Shown here one piece after another: positions 25,713 to 33,572 of a DNA stretch of 53,475 nt (positions are counted from its first letter, which is position 1; every line of letters begins with the position of its first letter). Source of the DNA: Chitinophagaceae bacterium (GTDB lineage: Bacteria > Bacteroidota > Bacteroidia > Chitinophagales > Chitinophagaceae). The notes under the pieces were generated by a model. The model was not told the origin of the DNA. It ran no database searches and saw only the letters and a program-made list of their open reading frames with translations. The DNA lies in the NCBI GenBank assembly GCA_016786885.1, contig JAEUVO010000026.1, positions 1-53,475 on the forward strand, in the 5' to 3' direction. Both the position numbers and the translations under genes were made by a program.

Positions 25713-25836
25713 ATAATCGGTAGACCCAACCTCCCGGTTGCCCTGTTCAGGTATGTAAATGCTACAGGTTGGTTTAACATAAGTTATTGGAGGTCAAAAC
25801 CCGGAAATGTTTATTTTTAAAGGTAATTTTACTCTT

Positions 25837-26328
25837 ATGAAACGCATTTTAGCAACCCTTCTTATTTGTCCCTTGTTTACCCTGGCACAGGATTGCAAAC
25901 TGAATAAGGAAACAGACCCTTACACAAAAGAAACCCGGCTTTCCACAGGCTTTATCTTTTTAGCCGGTGGATCTGTAACCATTGATGCAGACAGTAAGGA
26001 AGTAGATATGTTGTTCTCTATAGAAGGAGCCAACAGGTGTTTCGATAATAACTCAACAGCCGTTATTTTCTTTGAGGGGAGTAAAGTAAAAATGAACTTA
26101 CGTAATGCGGGCACAATGAATTGTGAAGGCCTTTTTCATTTTATTTATAAAAATTCAGTTACCACCACATCGCAACTGCAAAAGCTGACCACCCAAAAGA
26201 TCAGCAAGATCGTTTTTACCGGTAATGATAAAAAGGAGATCACGGTGACCCTTTCTCCGGCTGAACAGGAAGTGTTGGTGGCTCACGGCACCTGCCTGGT
26301 AAATGAGGCGAAGGGCCTGATCAAATAA
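25837..26328 (+). CDS. Exported protein of unknown function
   Basis: About 163 residues, starting at the ATG that gives a clean signal peptide (MKRILATLLICPLFTLAQ); an ATG 30 bases earlier adds ten residues that would spoil it. The mature domain is beta-rich, with two Cys near its start and middle (QDCKL, NRCFD) and two later (MNCEG, HGTCL), likely two disulfides. FIFLAGGSVTIDADSKEVDMLFSIEG and KISKIVFTGNDKKEITVTLS suggest a small sandwich domain. Not recognised. Confidence 0.6.
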   Translation: MKRILATLLICPLFTLAQDCKLNKETDPYTKETRLSTGFIFLAGGSVTIDADSKEVDMLFSIEGANRCFDNNSTAVIFFEGSKVKMNLRNAGTMNCEGLFHFIYKNSVTTTSQLQKLTTQKISKIVFTGNDKKEITVTLSPAEQEVLVAHGTCLVNEAKGLIK

Positions 26329-26486
26329 GTCTTTTACCACACAGAAAAACACTTAGCTCAAATAAAGAAAACGTTTAAAGATGGAATAATCCATCTCTGG
26401 TTGATTTTTCATACCTGCTTCTTCAATAAATTTATTATTGTAAGTTTTAAATCCGATCCTTTAAAAGCAGTTCAAATTTCAACCCT

Positions 26487-26918
26487 ATGGAAAAACAACC
26501 TGGTAGTGCTCTGGGCGTCTTTGACGCCGGTACATCATTGCAACAACTAGTAAGTAACCTTGTAGACAGATCTCTGACCACAGCTTGTCATAATAAGACC
26601 CGTATTGTGAACGAAGTGGCCAGGGATTTTGTTCTTGGTAAGGATAATGAAATCGTAATTACTGTGATCCGGGATCTTCTGGCTGCCACAATCTTTAATT
26701 CCTCTAACGGTGAAATCCATATCAGCGCTGAACGTTACAGCGATGTACTGATACTGTTGATTGAAGAAAGAAATAACAATAACGGATTTGCATTGTCATT
26801 CAGCATTGGCTGCATAGAACCTGATGCCGCTAAAATCGGGGGTCATATTGCGATTGAAGGAGCAAGGAAAAAGAGAACACTTATTTCATTTAGTTTTCCT
26901 CACCAGTTGGTAGCCTGA
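26487..26918 (+). CDS. Degenerate histidine-kinase-type ATPase domain, stand-alone
   Basis: A 143-residue protein. From residue 45 it follows the HATPase_c pattern: DNEIVITVIRDLLAATIF lines up with the N-box helix, SSNGEIHISAERYSDVLILLIEE with the next strands, and AAKIGGHIAIEGARKKRTLISFSFP with the end of a kinase (IGG.I.v.S....GT.f.f.lP). The N-box Asn and both Gly-rich boxes are gone, so it probably does not bind ATP. There is no His-phosphotransfer helix or sensor. It could be a regulatory partner for a kinase elsewhere. The assignment is by pattern only. Confidence 0.5.
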   Translation: MEKQPGSALGVFDAGTSLQQLVSNLVDRSLTTACHNKTRIVNEVARDFVLGKDNEIVITVIRDLLAATIFNSSNGEIHISAERYSDVLILLIEERNNNNGFALSFSIGCIEPDAAKIGGHIAIEGARKKRTLISFSFPHQLVA

Positions 26919-26934
26919 AAGATCATTCTTTAAA

Positions 26935-29900
26935 TTACCTGACCAATATCCAGGCAGCCCATTTGTATGGTTCATTACGGTATTTATTTTTCATATGGGT
27001 TTGTGTGTGGTGGAACGCCTCTTCGATTGATTCGCCTGCAAAGAGTTTTTTATAAAACTCAGTCATGAATTCCGCTGTCTCTTTGTCAGGCACCTTCCAT
27101 AAACTCATAATAAGATTTTTTACTCCGGCAATTTTAAATGCCCGCTGTAAACCGTAGACACCTTCATTTCCTTGTATATCGCCAAGTCCGGTTTCACAGG
27201 CGGAGAGAACTGCCAGTTTGGTGTTTGGTAAATACATATTAGATACTTCATAAGCTGTGAGGATGCCGTCCTGAATCCCTTCAACCGGCTTATTATCCCA
27301 TGCATAATTAGCTCCGGCCATTGTAAGGCCGGATCGCATCATAGGATTGTCGGATTGCCTGAAGACTTTTCCTTCTGATGCGATTGAATTATCTGGCTTT
27401 TCTTTTGGGTCAGCTAAAAAGAAACCATGCGTAGCGATGTGCAGAACGGAAGGAGAGTTTTTGCCATTAAGGGATTTTATTGACTCTTCTGTTGCATCCC
27501 AGCCTGTGGAAAGTGACGTGGTAATATTTTTTTGAAGGGCTAATTTTTCAATACTTTCTACCTCTTTTTTACTTTCTTCAAGATACCCCCAGATATTGCC
27601 CCTATCCAGATCATCAGGGAGAGACCGGCTGGCTATATCTTTTATATTGAGTTGCACAGCAGCCTGTTTGAATGCAGTAGTATCGCCATCATACAATATC
27701 CCGCCATATAAATAAAGTTTATCGGTACCTGATATAGATTCTATTGATGGAATAACAACCGTAGCTGTTGAATTAAGCTGAACTAATTTATGTTTATCGA
27801 GTAATCTTTCCTTATCATTTATTGCTAATGCAGCAAATGGAATTTTGTGAAGCATTCCGGAAGGCGCAAAATATATTTTAGTAATCCCTTGCAGGTATTT
27901 CTCTAAAGGGTGCCAGATAACCTTATATAACGAATTGTTTTGGGCATAGCGCAGGTTTATTGTTTTTTCTTTATCCAGACTTGTAGTAAGACGGATAACA
28001 GAATCCAATTCTCTTTTTTCAAATAGCTTAACCATTTCCGGTTCTTGTTTATCTTTCTTTACAACTAAAGCAATATAATAGGTACTATCAGTCCAGCGAT
28101 TTCCATTATAGAATTGAAAGTCTGCAAACTCAATTGCAACTTCACCGGGTTTTAACGATTGCTGGATATTTTTCCAGATTATTTCCTGTTTTTGATGTTG
28201 TTCCCGGAAATCTGAAGAAATTCGGGTAAGTTCTTTTTCCAGATTATCAGCTCTGTTTTGAAGATCTTTTACATGAACACTTCGTTTATTTATTGGTTTT
28301 GTATACCAAAATGCAAGTTGTTCTCTTGTGTCGATCCATAAATCGTATTTATTCTTGATGCTTGTGTCTTTTGTATTGTAGAAAGCCAAACGCAGTTGTT
28401 GTGAAGATGAAAGTGTCATATTGCGGTTGTTAAGGGAAACGTCATATAAATTCTGCTGATTTATTCTGGCATCGGCATATACTCCATAGGAAAAAAAATA
28501 ACTTTTATAGAAAGCGATGTTTTTTAAGTAGGACTGCTTTTCTGATTCATTTGTAAACTGAAATATTTTTTTTGTCTGATTACTTTGGGATAAAAACACT
28601 TCTGAAATGAAGAAGTTTGCTTTTTCTGAATTATTCAGATTCCAGTAAACCTTACTAAGATTAAAGCAGATCGTTGTATGCAAGGAATATTCTTTGCCAT
28701 ATAAATTTGTTTCTCTTTCATAGGCATCAAGTAACATACTTTCTGCTTTTGCATACTGGCCCGTATTTAAATACAATAGACCCAGGTTATTCAAACTTGT
28801 TATATACTCGGGATGATTTTTGCCAGCACCTCTTTCCAGTATACTCAAGCTTTCTTTTAAAAAAGACTCTGCTTTATCGAATTGCTGTATTTCCAGATAA
28901 AGCTGGCCGAGGTTACCGCATATGAGTGCATATTCAGGATGCTCTTTCCCCGGATTTTTCTCTAATATTTTTTTCGCTTCCCAAAAGAGAGGTTCTGCTT
29001 TTGTATACTGGCTTTGCATTTTATATATACTGCCAAGATTGCTGCATGTGTGAGCATACATTGGATGGTCTTTTTTTAAAGTTATTTCACGAATAGCTTT
29101 CGCTTTCAGGCAGAACTCTTCTGCTTTACTATATTGCCCCAAGTGCGCATAAAAATTAGCGAGGTTATGAAAGCTTTTAGCGTAATCAGGATCTTCTTTG
29201 GATAAAACCTGTTCCCGGATTTGTATTGCTTCAAACAAGTACTGCTCTGCTTTTTTAAATTCACCGGTATAGAAATACAGTCTCCAGAGGTTATTACAAC
29301 TCTGTGCATAATCCTTGTGTTTTCGGGTCAATACTTTTTCCCGTATTTCAATCGATTCTAAAAATAGAGTCTCAGCTTTTCTATATTGTCCCATTTCGAC
29401 ATACAGATCAGCCAGGTTATTGCAGCTTGATGCATAGTCGGCATTATGTTTACCGAGGTGAGTTGCTCTGAGTTCTTTTGATTCGATAGTAAGCTGTTCA
29501 GATTTTTCAAACTGCCCAAGATGATAATAAACGATACCCAAATTAGAACAGGCTGTTGCATAGATCGGATGTGATGTAGTGTATAGCTCTTCTGTAAGTT
29601 CTTTTGTTTCTAAGAAAAAGGACTCAGCTTTTTCATATTTAAGAACATCTAGGTAATAATTGCCAAGGTTAAAACTGCTATATAAATAGGCAAGACTTTT
29701 TTTATTAATGATGCCCTGTATCCTGTTTTCTTCACTGAAATAAGGCTCTGCTTTATCAAACTGTCGCTGCGTAGCATATAGCACACCAAGTGATTGGCAA
29801 ATACGGGCATATTCAGTGCTTTGCTTTCCCGGATTTTCTTCCCTGATTTTCTTCACTTCCAGGTATGTTTCTTCTGCTTTGTCAAATCGGTTTGTTCTGA

Positions 29901-30249
29901 AATACAGTCTACCGAGGAGTTCACAAGTCAATGCATAATCAGGGTGACGATTGGAAAGAGTTTTTTCCCTTATTGCCTTTGCTTCAAGGAACAAAGATTC
30001 TGCCTCACTGAATTGAGTCTTTATAAGATGTAAATTGCCTAGATAATTGGTGTAGAATGCGTAGGTCTTTGTACCAGCCGAATCCTTTTGCAATTCTTCT
30101 CTGATTTTTACATACAAATCAAAAGCTTTACCTTGTTCTTTTTTGTCAGTATATATTTTTGCGCTATCCACATATTGTTTCCAAAGCTGCCCGTATGAGT
30201 TGCTAAGGCAGAGCATAAATCCGATCACCATTAAAAACATTCTTTCCAT
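26935..30249 (-). CDS. TPR-CHAT protein (caspase-like HET-associated protease)
   Basis: An 1104-residue protein: signal-like N-terminus (MFLMVIGFMLCLSNSYGQ), about eleven kinesin-light-chain-type TPRs of 42 residues from 60 to 530 (for example SNLGIVYYHLGQFEKSEQLT), a linker with coiled-coil tendency near 650-700, and a CHAT domain from about 770. The clan CD dyad is visible: His941 in HIATHGFF and Cys1018 in LSACETGLG. CHAT proteins are peptidases related to separase and caspases; TPR-CHAT also forms the effector of type III-E CRISPR (Craspase), but no cas genes or array are here, and this one appears exported. Target unknown. It stands alone between convergent and parallel neighbours. Confidence 0.88.
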   Translation of the reverse strand: MERMFLMVIGFMLCLSNSYGQLWKQYVDSAKIYTDKKEQGKAFDLYVKIREELQKDSAGTKTYAFYTNYLGNLHLIKTQFSEAESLFLEAKAIREKTLSNRHPDYALTCELLGRLYFRTNRFDKAEETYLEVKKIREENPGKQSTEYARICQSLGVLYATQRQFDKAEPYFSEENRIQGIINKKSLAYLYSSFNLGNYYLDVLKYEKAESFFLETKELTEELYTTSHPIYATACSNLGIVYYHLGQFEKSEQLTIESKELRATHLGKHNADYASSCNNLADLYVEMGQYRKAETLFLESIEIREKVLTRKHKDYAQSCNNLWRLYFYTGEFKKAEQYLFEAIQIREQVLSKEDPDYAKSFHNLANFYAHLGQYSKAEEFCLKAKAIREITLKKDHPMYAHTCSNLGSIYKMQSQYTKAEPLFWEAKKILEKNPGKEHPEYALICGNLGQLYLEIQQFDKAESFLKESLSILERGAGKNHPEYITSLNNLGLLYLNTGQYAKAESMLLDAYERETNLYGKEYSLHTTICFNLSKVYWNLNNSEKANFFISEVFLSQSNQTKKIFQFTNESEKQSYLKNIAFYKSYFFSYGVYADARINQQNLYDVSLNNRNMTLSSSQQLRLAFYNTKDTSIKNKYDLWIDTREQLAFWYTKPINKRSVHVKDLQNRADNLEKELTRISSDFREQHQKQEIIWKNIQQSLKPGEVAIEFADFQFYNGNRWTDSTYYIALVVKKDKQEPEMVKLFEKRELDSVIRLTTSLDKEKTINLRYAQNNSLYKVIWHPLEKYLQGITKIYFAPSGMLHKIPFAALAINDKERLLDKHKLVQLNSTATVVIPSIESISGTDKLYLYGGILYDGDTTAFKQAAVQLNIKDIASRSLPDDLDRGNIWGYLEESKKEVESIEKLALQKNITTSLSTGWDATEESIKSLNGKNSPSVLHIATHGFFLADPKEKPDNSIASEGKVFRQSDNPMMRSGLTMAGANYAWDNKPVEGIQDGILTAYEVSNMYLPNTKLAVLSACETGLGDIQGNEGVYGLQRAFKIAGVKNLIMSLWKVPDKETAEFMTEFYKKLFAGESIEEAFHHTQTHMKNKYRNEPYKWAAWILVR

Positions 30250-30401
30250 AACAAAAGGTTTAATCCGAAAATTCTATAGGAATAATTAAAAATATTCAGC
30301 AATTGGCAGGATTGAGAATGATTTGCCAGGGTGTGGATGAAGCTTATTCTAAATAACTAAAGTGAACTATTAAGGTAGAAAGAAATTTTGAATATCCATG
30401 T

Positions 30402-30435
30402 TAATAAAAAACCCACTTCCATGGAAGTGGGTTTT
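30402..30435 (-). terminator. Rho-independent terminator of ahcY
   Basis: A perfect 28-base palindrome (arms 30408-30421 and 30422-30435, core CCCACTTCCATGGAAGTGGG) 20 bases after the ahcY stop; on the minus strand it is followed by a T-rich run. Confidence 0.85.
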
Positions 30436-30455
30436 GAAAAAAAATATTGATGTTA

Positions 30456-31781
30456 TTAATACCTGTAATGTTCTGCTTTGAAAGGGCCTTCTTTTGTGAT
30501 ACCTAAATATTCAGCCTGGGCAGTGGTTAACTCATCTAATTGCACTCCAATTTTGGCAAGGTGCAGGCGGGCTACTTTTTCATCCAGGTGCTTTGGCAGC
30601 ACATATACTTTGTTATCATAATTCTTATGATTGTTCCAGAGTTCGATCTGGGCCAATGTTTGGTTAGAGAAAGAATTACTCATTACAAAAGAGGGGTGGC
30701 CTGTAGCACAACCCAGGTTTACCAGGCGGCCTTCTGCCAGGATGATAATATCTTTTCCGTCTACATTATAAATATCCACCTGTGGTTTGATGGTATCTTT
30801 AGTATGGCCATAGTTTGTGTTCAGCCATGCAATATCAATTTCAATATCAAAGTGGCCGATGTTACAAACAATTGCTTTATCCTTCATCAGTTTAAAATGA
30901 GCACCGGTGATGAGGTCACGGCAACCAGAAGCAGTAACAACAATATCAGCTTCTTTGACGGCATCGATCATTTTCTTTACTTCAAAACCATCCATCGCTG
31001 CCTGTAAAGCACAGATCGGATCGATCTCAGTAACGATAACACGGCAACCGGCGCCAGCCAATGATGCAGCAGAACCTTTACCTACATCACCATAACCACC
31101 TACCACGGCAACTTTACCCGCCAGCATCACATCAGTAGCACGACGGATAGAATCCACCAATGATTCTTTACATCCGTATTTATTATCGAATTTAGATTTT
31201 GTAACAGAGTCATTTACATTGATGGCAGGCATTGGTAATGTACCTTTTGCCACTCTTTCATATAAACGGTGAACACCGGTAGTAGTTTCTTCAGATATAC
31301 CTTTTACATGCTGTACCAGTTCTGCATATGTATCCAGTACCATATTGGTCAGGTCACCACCATCATCAAGGATCATGTTCAGAGGTTTGTCTTTACCGCC
31401 AAAGAACAGCGTTTGTTCAATACACCAATCGGCTTCTTCCTGGGTCTGTCCTTTCCAGGCAAACACACCAATACCGGCAGCAGCTATTGCAGCCGCTGCA
31501 TGATCCTGTGTAGAGAATATATTGCAGGAACTCCATTTTACTTCAGCACCCAATGCAGTTAATGTTTCGATCAATACAGCAGTTTGGATGGTCATATGCA
31601 AACAACCGGCTACTCTTGCGCCTTTCAGCGGTTGAGAAGGTCCGTATTCTTTACGGATTGACATCAAACCGGGCATTTCTGCTTCGGCTAAACGGATTTC
31701 TTTACGTCCCCATTCTGCGAGGGAAATATCAGCCACTTTGTAAGGAAGGCTAAAGTCAATGGATTTTGTTACAGTAGACAT
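30456..31781 (-). CDS. ahcY: Adenosylhomocysteinase (S-adenosylhomocysteine hydrolase)
   Basis: A 441-residue NAD-dependent enzyme that splits S-adenosylhomocysteine into adenosine and homocysteine, relieving methyltransferase inhibition. Visible are [41 protein letters not shown], the Lys-Asp pair region [21 protein letters not shown], the Rossmann motif [14 protein letters not shown] (here [12 protein letters not shown]) and a C-terminal KPDHYRY-like end (FKAEHYRY). Full length. A short leader follows a perfect -7 box and a strong hairpin ends the gene, so it is a single-gene transcript. Confidence 0.97.
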   Translation of the reverse strand: MSTVTKSIDFSLPYKVADISLAEWGRKEIRLAEAEMPGLMSIRKEYGPSQPLKGARVAGCLHMTIQTAVLIETLTALGAEVKWSSCNIFSTQDHAAAAIAAAGIGVFAWKGQTQEEADWCIEQTLFFGGKDKPLNMILDDGGDLTNMVLDTYAELVQHVKGISEETTTGVHRLYERVAKGTLPMPAINVNDSVTKSKFDNKYGCKESLVDSIRRATDVMLAGKVAVVGGYGDVGKGSAASLAGAGCRVIVTEIDPICALQAAMDGFEVKKMIDAVKEADIVVTASGCRDLITGAHFKLMKDKAIVCNIGHFDIEIDIAWLNTNYGHTKDTIKPQVDIYNVDGKDIIILAEGRLVNLGCATGHPSFVMSNSFSNQTLAQIELWNNHKNYDNKVYVLPKHLDEKVARLHLAKIGVQLDELTTAQAEYLGITKEGPFKAEHYRY

Positions 31782-31805
31782 TGTTTTACTTTTAATTTAT
31801 GGCGG

Positions 31806-31813
31806 CAAAGGTA
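31806..31813 (-). promoter_or_regulatory. -7 promoter box (TACCTTTG) for ahcY
   Basis: Perfect TAnnTTTG followed by CCGCC, 24 bases before the ahcY ATG. The same TACCTTTGC(C/G)GC string precedes the beta-barrel gene at 41339, suggesting a shared strong promoter class. Confidence 0.6.
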
Positions 31814-31984
31814 ATGTTTATCTGCCTAATAACCGCTATGAGAGCCGGTTTGAACCGGGTATATTTTGCACATTTTATTCTTTGCTGTCAGTGCCATAAG
31901 ACTGTCATGTTGAACGTTTAAGCAGTCGATAACAGGCGAATCTGAACAAATAGGGATAACTTTATTTTATTAATTCTTTAGCCA

Positions 31985-32284
31985 ATGATCGCCTACGATA
32001 CTTTATCAGAAGCCGTGAACGGACTTAAAAAAAGAGGGTTTGTGACTGATTTTAATCTTGAAGAAAATTGCCTTGTCTGTCACGGAGATAAATTTGACAT
32101 CACTGATTTTGAAATAGTGGAGCTGCACCGCTTTGAGGGAAATACTGATCCTTCTGACGAAGCCATTGTATATGCCATTGAATCAATAAAAGGAACAAAA
32201 GGTATCCTGGTAAGCGGTTACGGTATTTCTGCCGAAGGAATGAGTGCCGAAATGGCGAGGAAACTGAGTATGCACCGTGATTAA
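31985..32284 (+). CDS. Small conserved Bacteroidota protein
   Basis: A 99-residue acidic protein: YDTLSEAVNGLKKRGFVTDFNLEENCLVCHG, then a FEIVELHRFEGNTDPSDEAIVYAIES block and a LVSGYGISAEGMSAEMARKL end. I recognise it as a common small Bacteroidota protein that databases often label phosphoribosylpyrophosphate synthetase; it has none of that enzyme's motifs, so the label should not be followed. TAACTTTA at 31957-31964 is a plausible -7 variant 20 bases upstream. Its stop overlaps the convergent GNAT gene by three bases. Function unknown. Confidence 0.72.
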   Translation: MIAYDTLSEAVNGLKKRGFVTDFNLEENCLVCHGDKFDITDFEIVELHRFEGNTDPSDEAIVYAIESIKGTKGILVSGYGISAEGMSAEMARKLSMHRD

Positions 32285-32772
32285 CTTATTCTTTTTTCCA
32301 TTACATAGTCATTCATAAAATAACCGTTACCAATATCAAAGTCAGCTTCTTCTGTTACCATAAATCCCAGTTTTTCATAGAAGTCCTTAGCTTTATTATG
32401 CCTGTTCACCTGTAGTTGCAGCGCTCTGGCTCCTTGTTGCCGGGTAACATCAATAATGTGATTGATAACATATTTGCCGGTACCTTTTCCTTGTTGGTTT
32501 GAAAGCACATATATCTTATGTAATTTGAAGATAGCCGGTTCTGTTTCCTGGAAGGAGGCAAATCCGACTGGTTCATTATTGTCATTAACTATAATGAACT
32601 GAGCTCCTTCATCCATTTGCTTTTGAAGCGATGTATGGCTATACATCATCTCCAGCATATACTCTATCTGTTCCTGCGACAGGATAGTGGCATAGGTTTG
32701 CGGCCACACACTATAAGTAAGCTTTTGTATCAGCGGAATGTCTTCAGCAGTTGCCTTTCGGATATTAAGCAT
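32281..32772 (-). CDS. GNAT-family N-acetyltransferase
   Basis: A 163-residue acetyltransferase starting MLNIRKATAEDIPLIQKL, the usual GNAT first strand and helix. The acetyl-CoA loop is NQQGKGTGKYVI (Q/RxxGxG/A) and LQVNRHNKAKDFYEKLGFM is motif B. Substrate unknown. I take the ATG that overlaps the PrsW stop by 8 bases instead of one 24 bases further upstream, as it fits the domain start; the overlap implies coupling with PrsW. Confidence 0.88.
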   Translation of the reverse strand: MLNIRKATAEDIPLIQKLTYSVWPQTYATILSQEQIEYMLEMMYSHTSLQKQMDEGAQFIIVNDNNEPVGFASFQETEPAIFKLHKIYVLSNQQGKGTGKYVINHIIDVTRQQGARALQLQVNRHNKAKDFYEKLGFMVTEEADFDIGNGYFMNDYVMEKRIS

Positions 32773-33496
32773 TATGGTCCTTTTTTGCTGGGTCAAACAT
32801 TTGTTGAGATAATTTCCGGTGTTCTCTTATCAGTTTACGGCTCAGGATAAGCGAAACGATGAATGAAGCAATAGCCCCGCCTGCGAGGAGTGCTTCACTG
32901 AGTTCCTTGCCGGCAAAGGAATACTTATTGATAAAGAGAAAGAAATCAAAAGTGCCATGAAAGAATACAGCTCCCAGGATACCGGTTATCATCAGCATCA
33001 GGCTCTTTCCGCTATTAAATTTTGCTTTGCCCACAAAATAACCCATCACTACGGCAAAAGTACCGTGCGCAGGCACACTCAGGAACATCCGGCTTATACC
33101 CACTTCCATGCCTCTGCCAACTTCAGCGAATTTTAAAACATACATCAGGTTTTCTAACGTAGCAAACCCCATTCCCACCATTACACTGTACACTATCCCG
33201 TCAAGTGGTTCATCAAAACTTTTGCGGTTGTATGAATATAGACGAAGGCCTAAGAATTTAGAGAACTCTTCGCTGAATGCCACAACAGCATAAGAAAAAA
33301 TAGCCACTCCTGTAATAGTGCCATCAATAGTATACTGAAAAGCCTGCTCAAATATAATAGCCGGTATTATAGCAATACAACCCAGCAGGAAGCTGATAAT
33401 AAGGTTGAAACGTGGTTCCCTGTTGTATACATCCTTATAAAAAATGAAGAGTGAAATAGCAATACCCGGTGCTAGTGCTATGGCTATATATTGCAT
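32765..33496 (-). CDS. PrsW-family intramembrane metalloprotease
   Basis: A 243-residue polytopic membrane protein with about seven hydrophobic segments. The PrsW motifs are clear: EEFSKFL (EExxK) near residue 75, GMGFATLEN, and two His blocks SVPAHGTFAVVMGYF and FFHGTFDFF. PrsW of Bacillus cleaves an anti-sigma factor in the membrane to start a stress response; no anti-sigma gene is adjacent. The family also includes CAAX-like proteases. TATCTTCC at 33516-33523 is a weak -7 candidate. It shares a transcript with the GNAT gene. Confidence 0.87.
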   Translation of the reverse strand: MQYIAIALAPGIAISLFIFYKDVYNREPRFNLIISFLLGCIAIIPAIIFEQAFQYTIDGTITGVAIFSYAVVAFSEEFSKFLGLRLYSYNRKSFDEPLDGIVYSVMVGMGFATLENLMYVLKFAEVGRGMEVGISRMFLSVPAHGTFAVVMGYFVGKAKFNSGKSLMLMITGILGAVFFHGTFDFFLFINKYSFAGKELSEALLAGGAIASFIVSLILSRKLIREHRKLSQQMFDPAKKDHNA

Positions 33497-33523
33497 AAGT
33501 AGTTATTGATTACCGGGAAGATA

Positions 33524-33559
33524 AAAAGAAAACGGGGTTTACATTGCGTAAACCCCGTT
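33524..33559 (-). terminator. Rho-independent terminator of the PBP1A gene
   Basis: A perfect 12-base stem (33531-33542 with 33548-33559; AACGGGGTTTAC) with a 5-base loop, followed on the minus strand by TTTTCTTTTT, 14 bases after the stop codon. Confidence 0.88.
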
Positions 33560-33572
33560 GAATAATGTTGAA

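Noticed and set aside
31985..32284. Phosphoribosylpyrophosphate synthetase annotation for the 99-residue protein
   Set aside because: No PRPP-binding or ATP-binding motif and far too short; the database label seems inherited by error.
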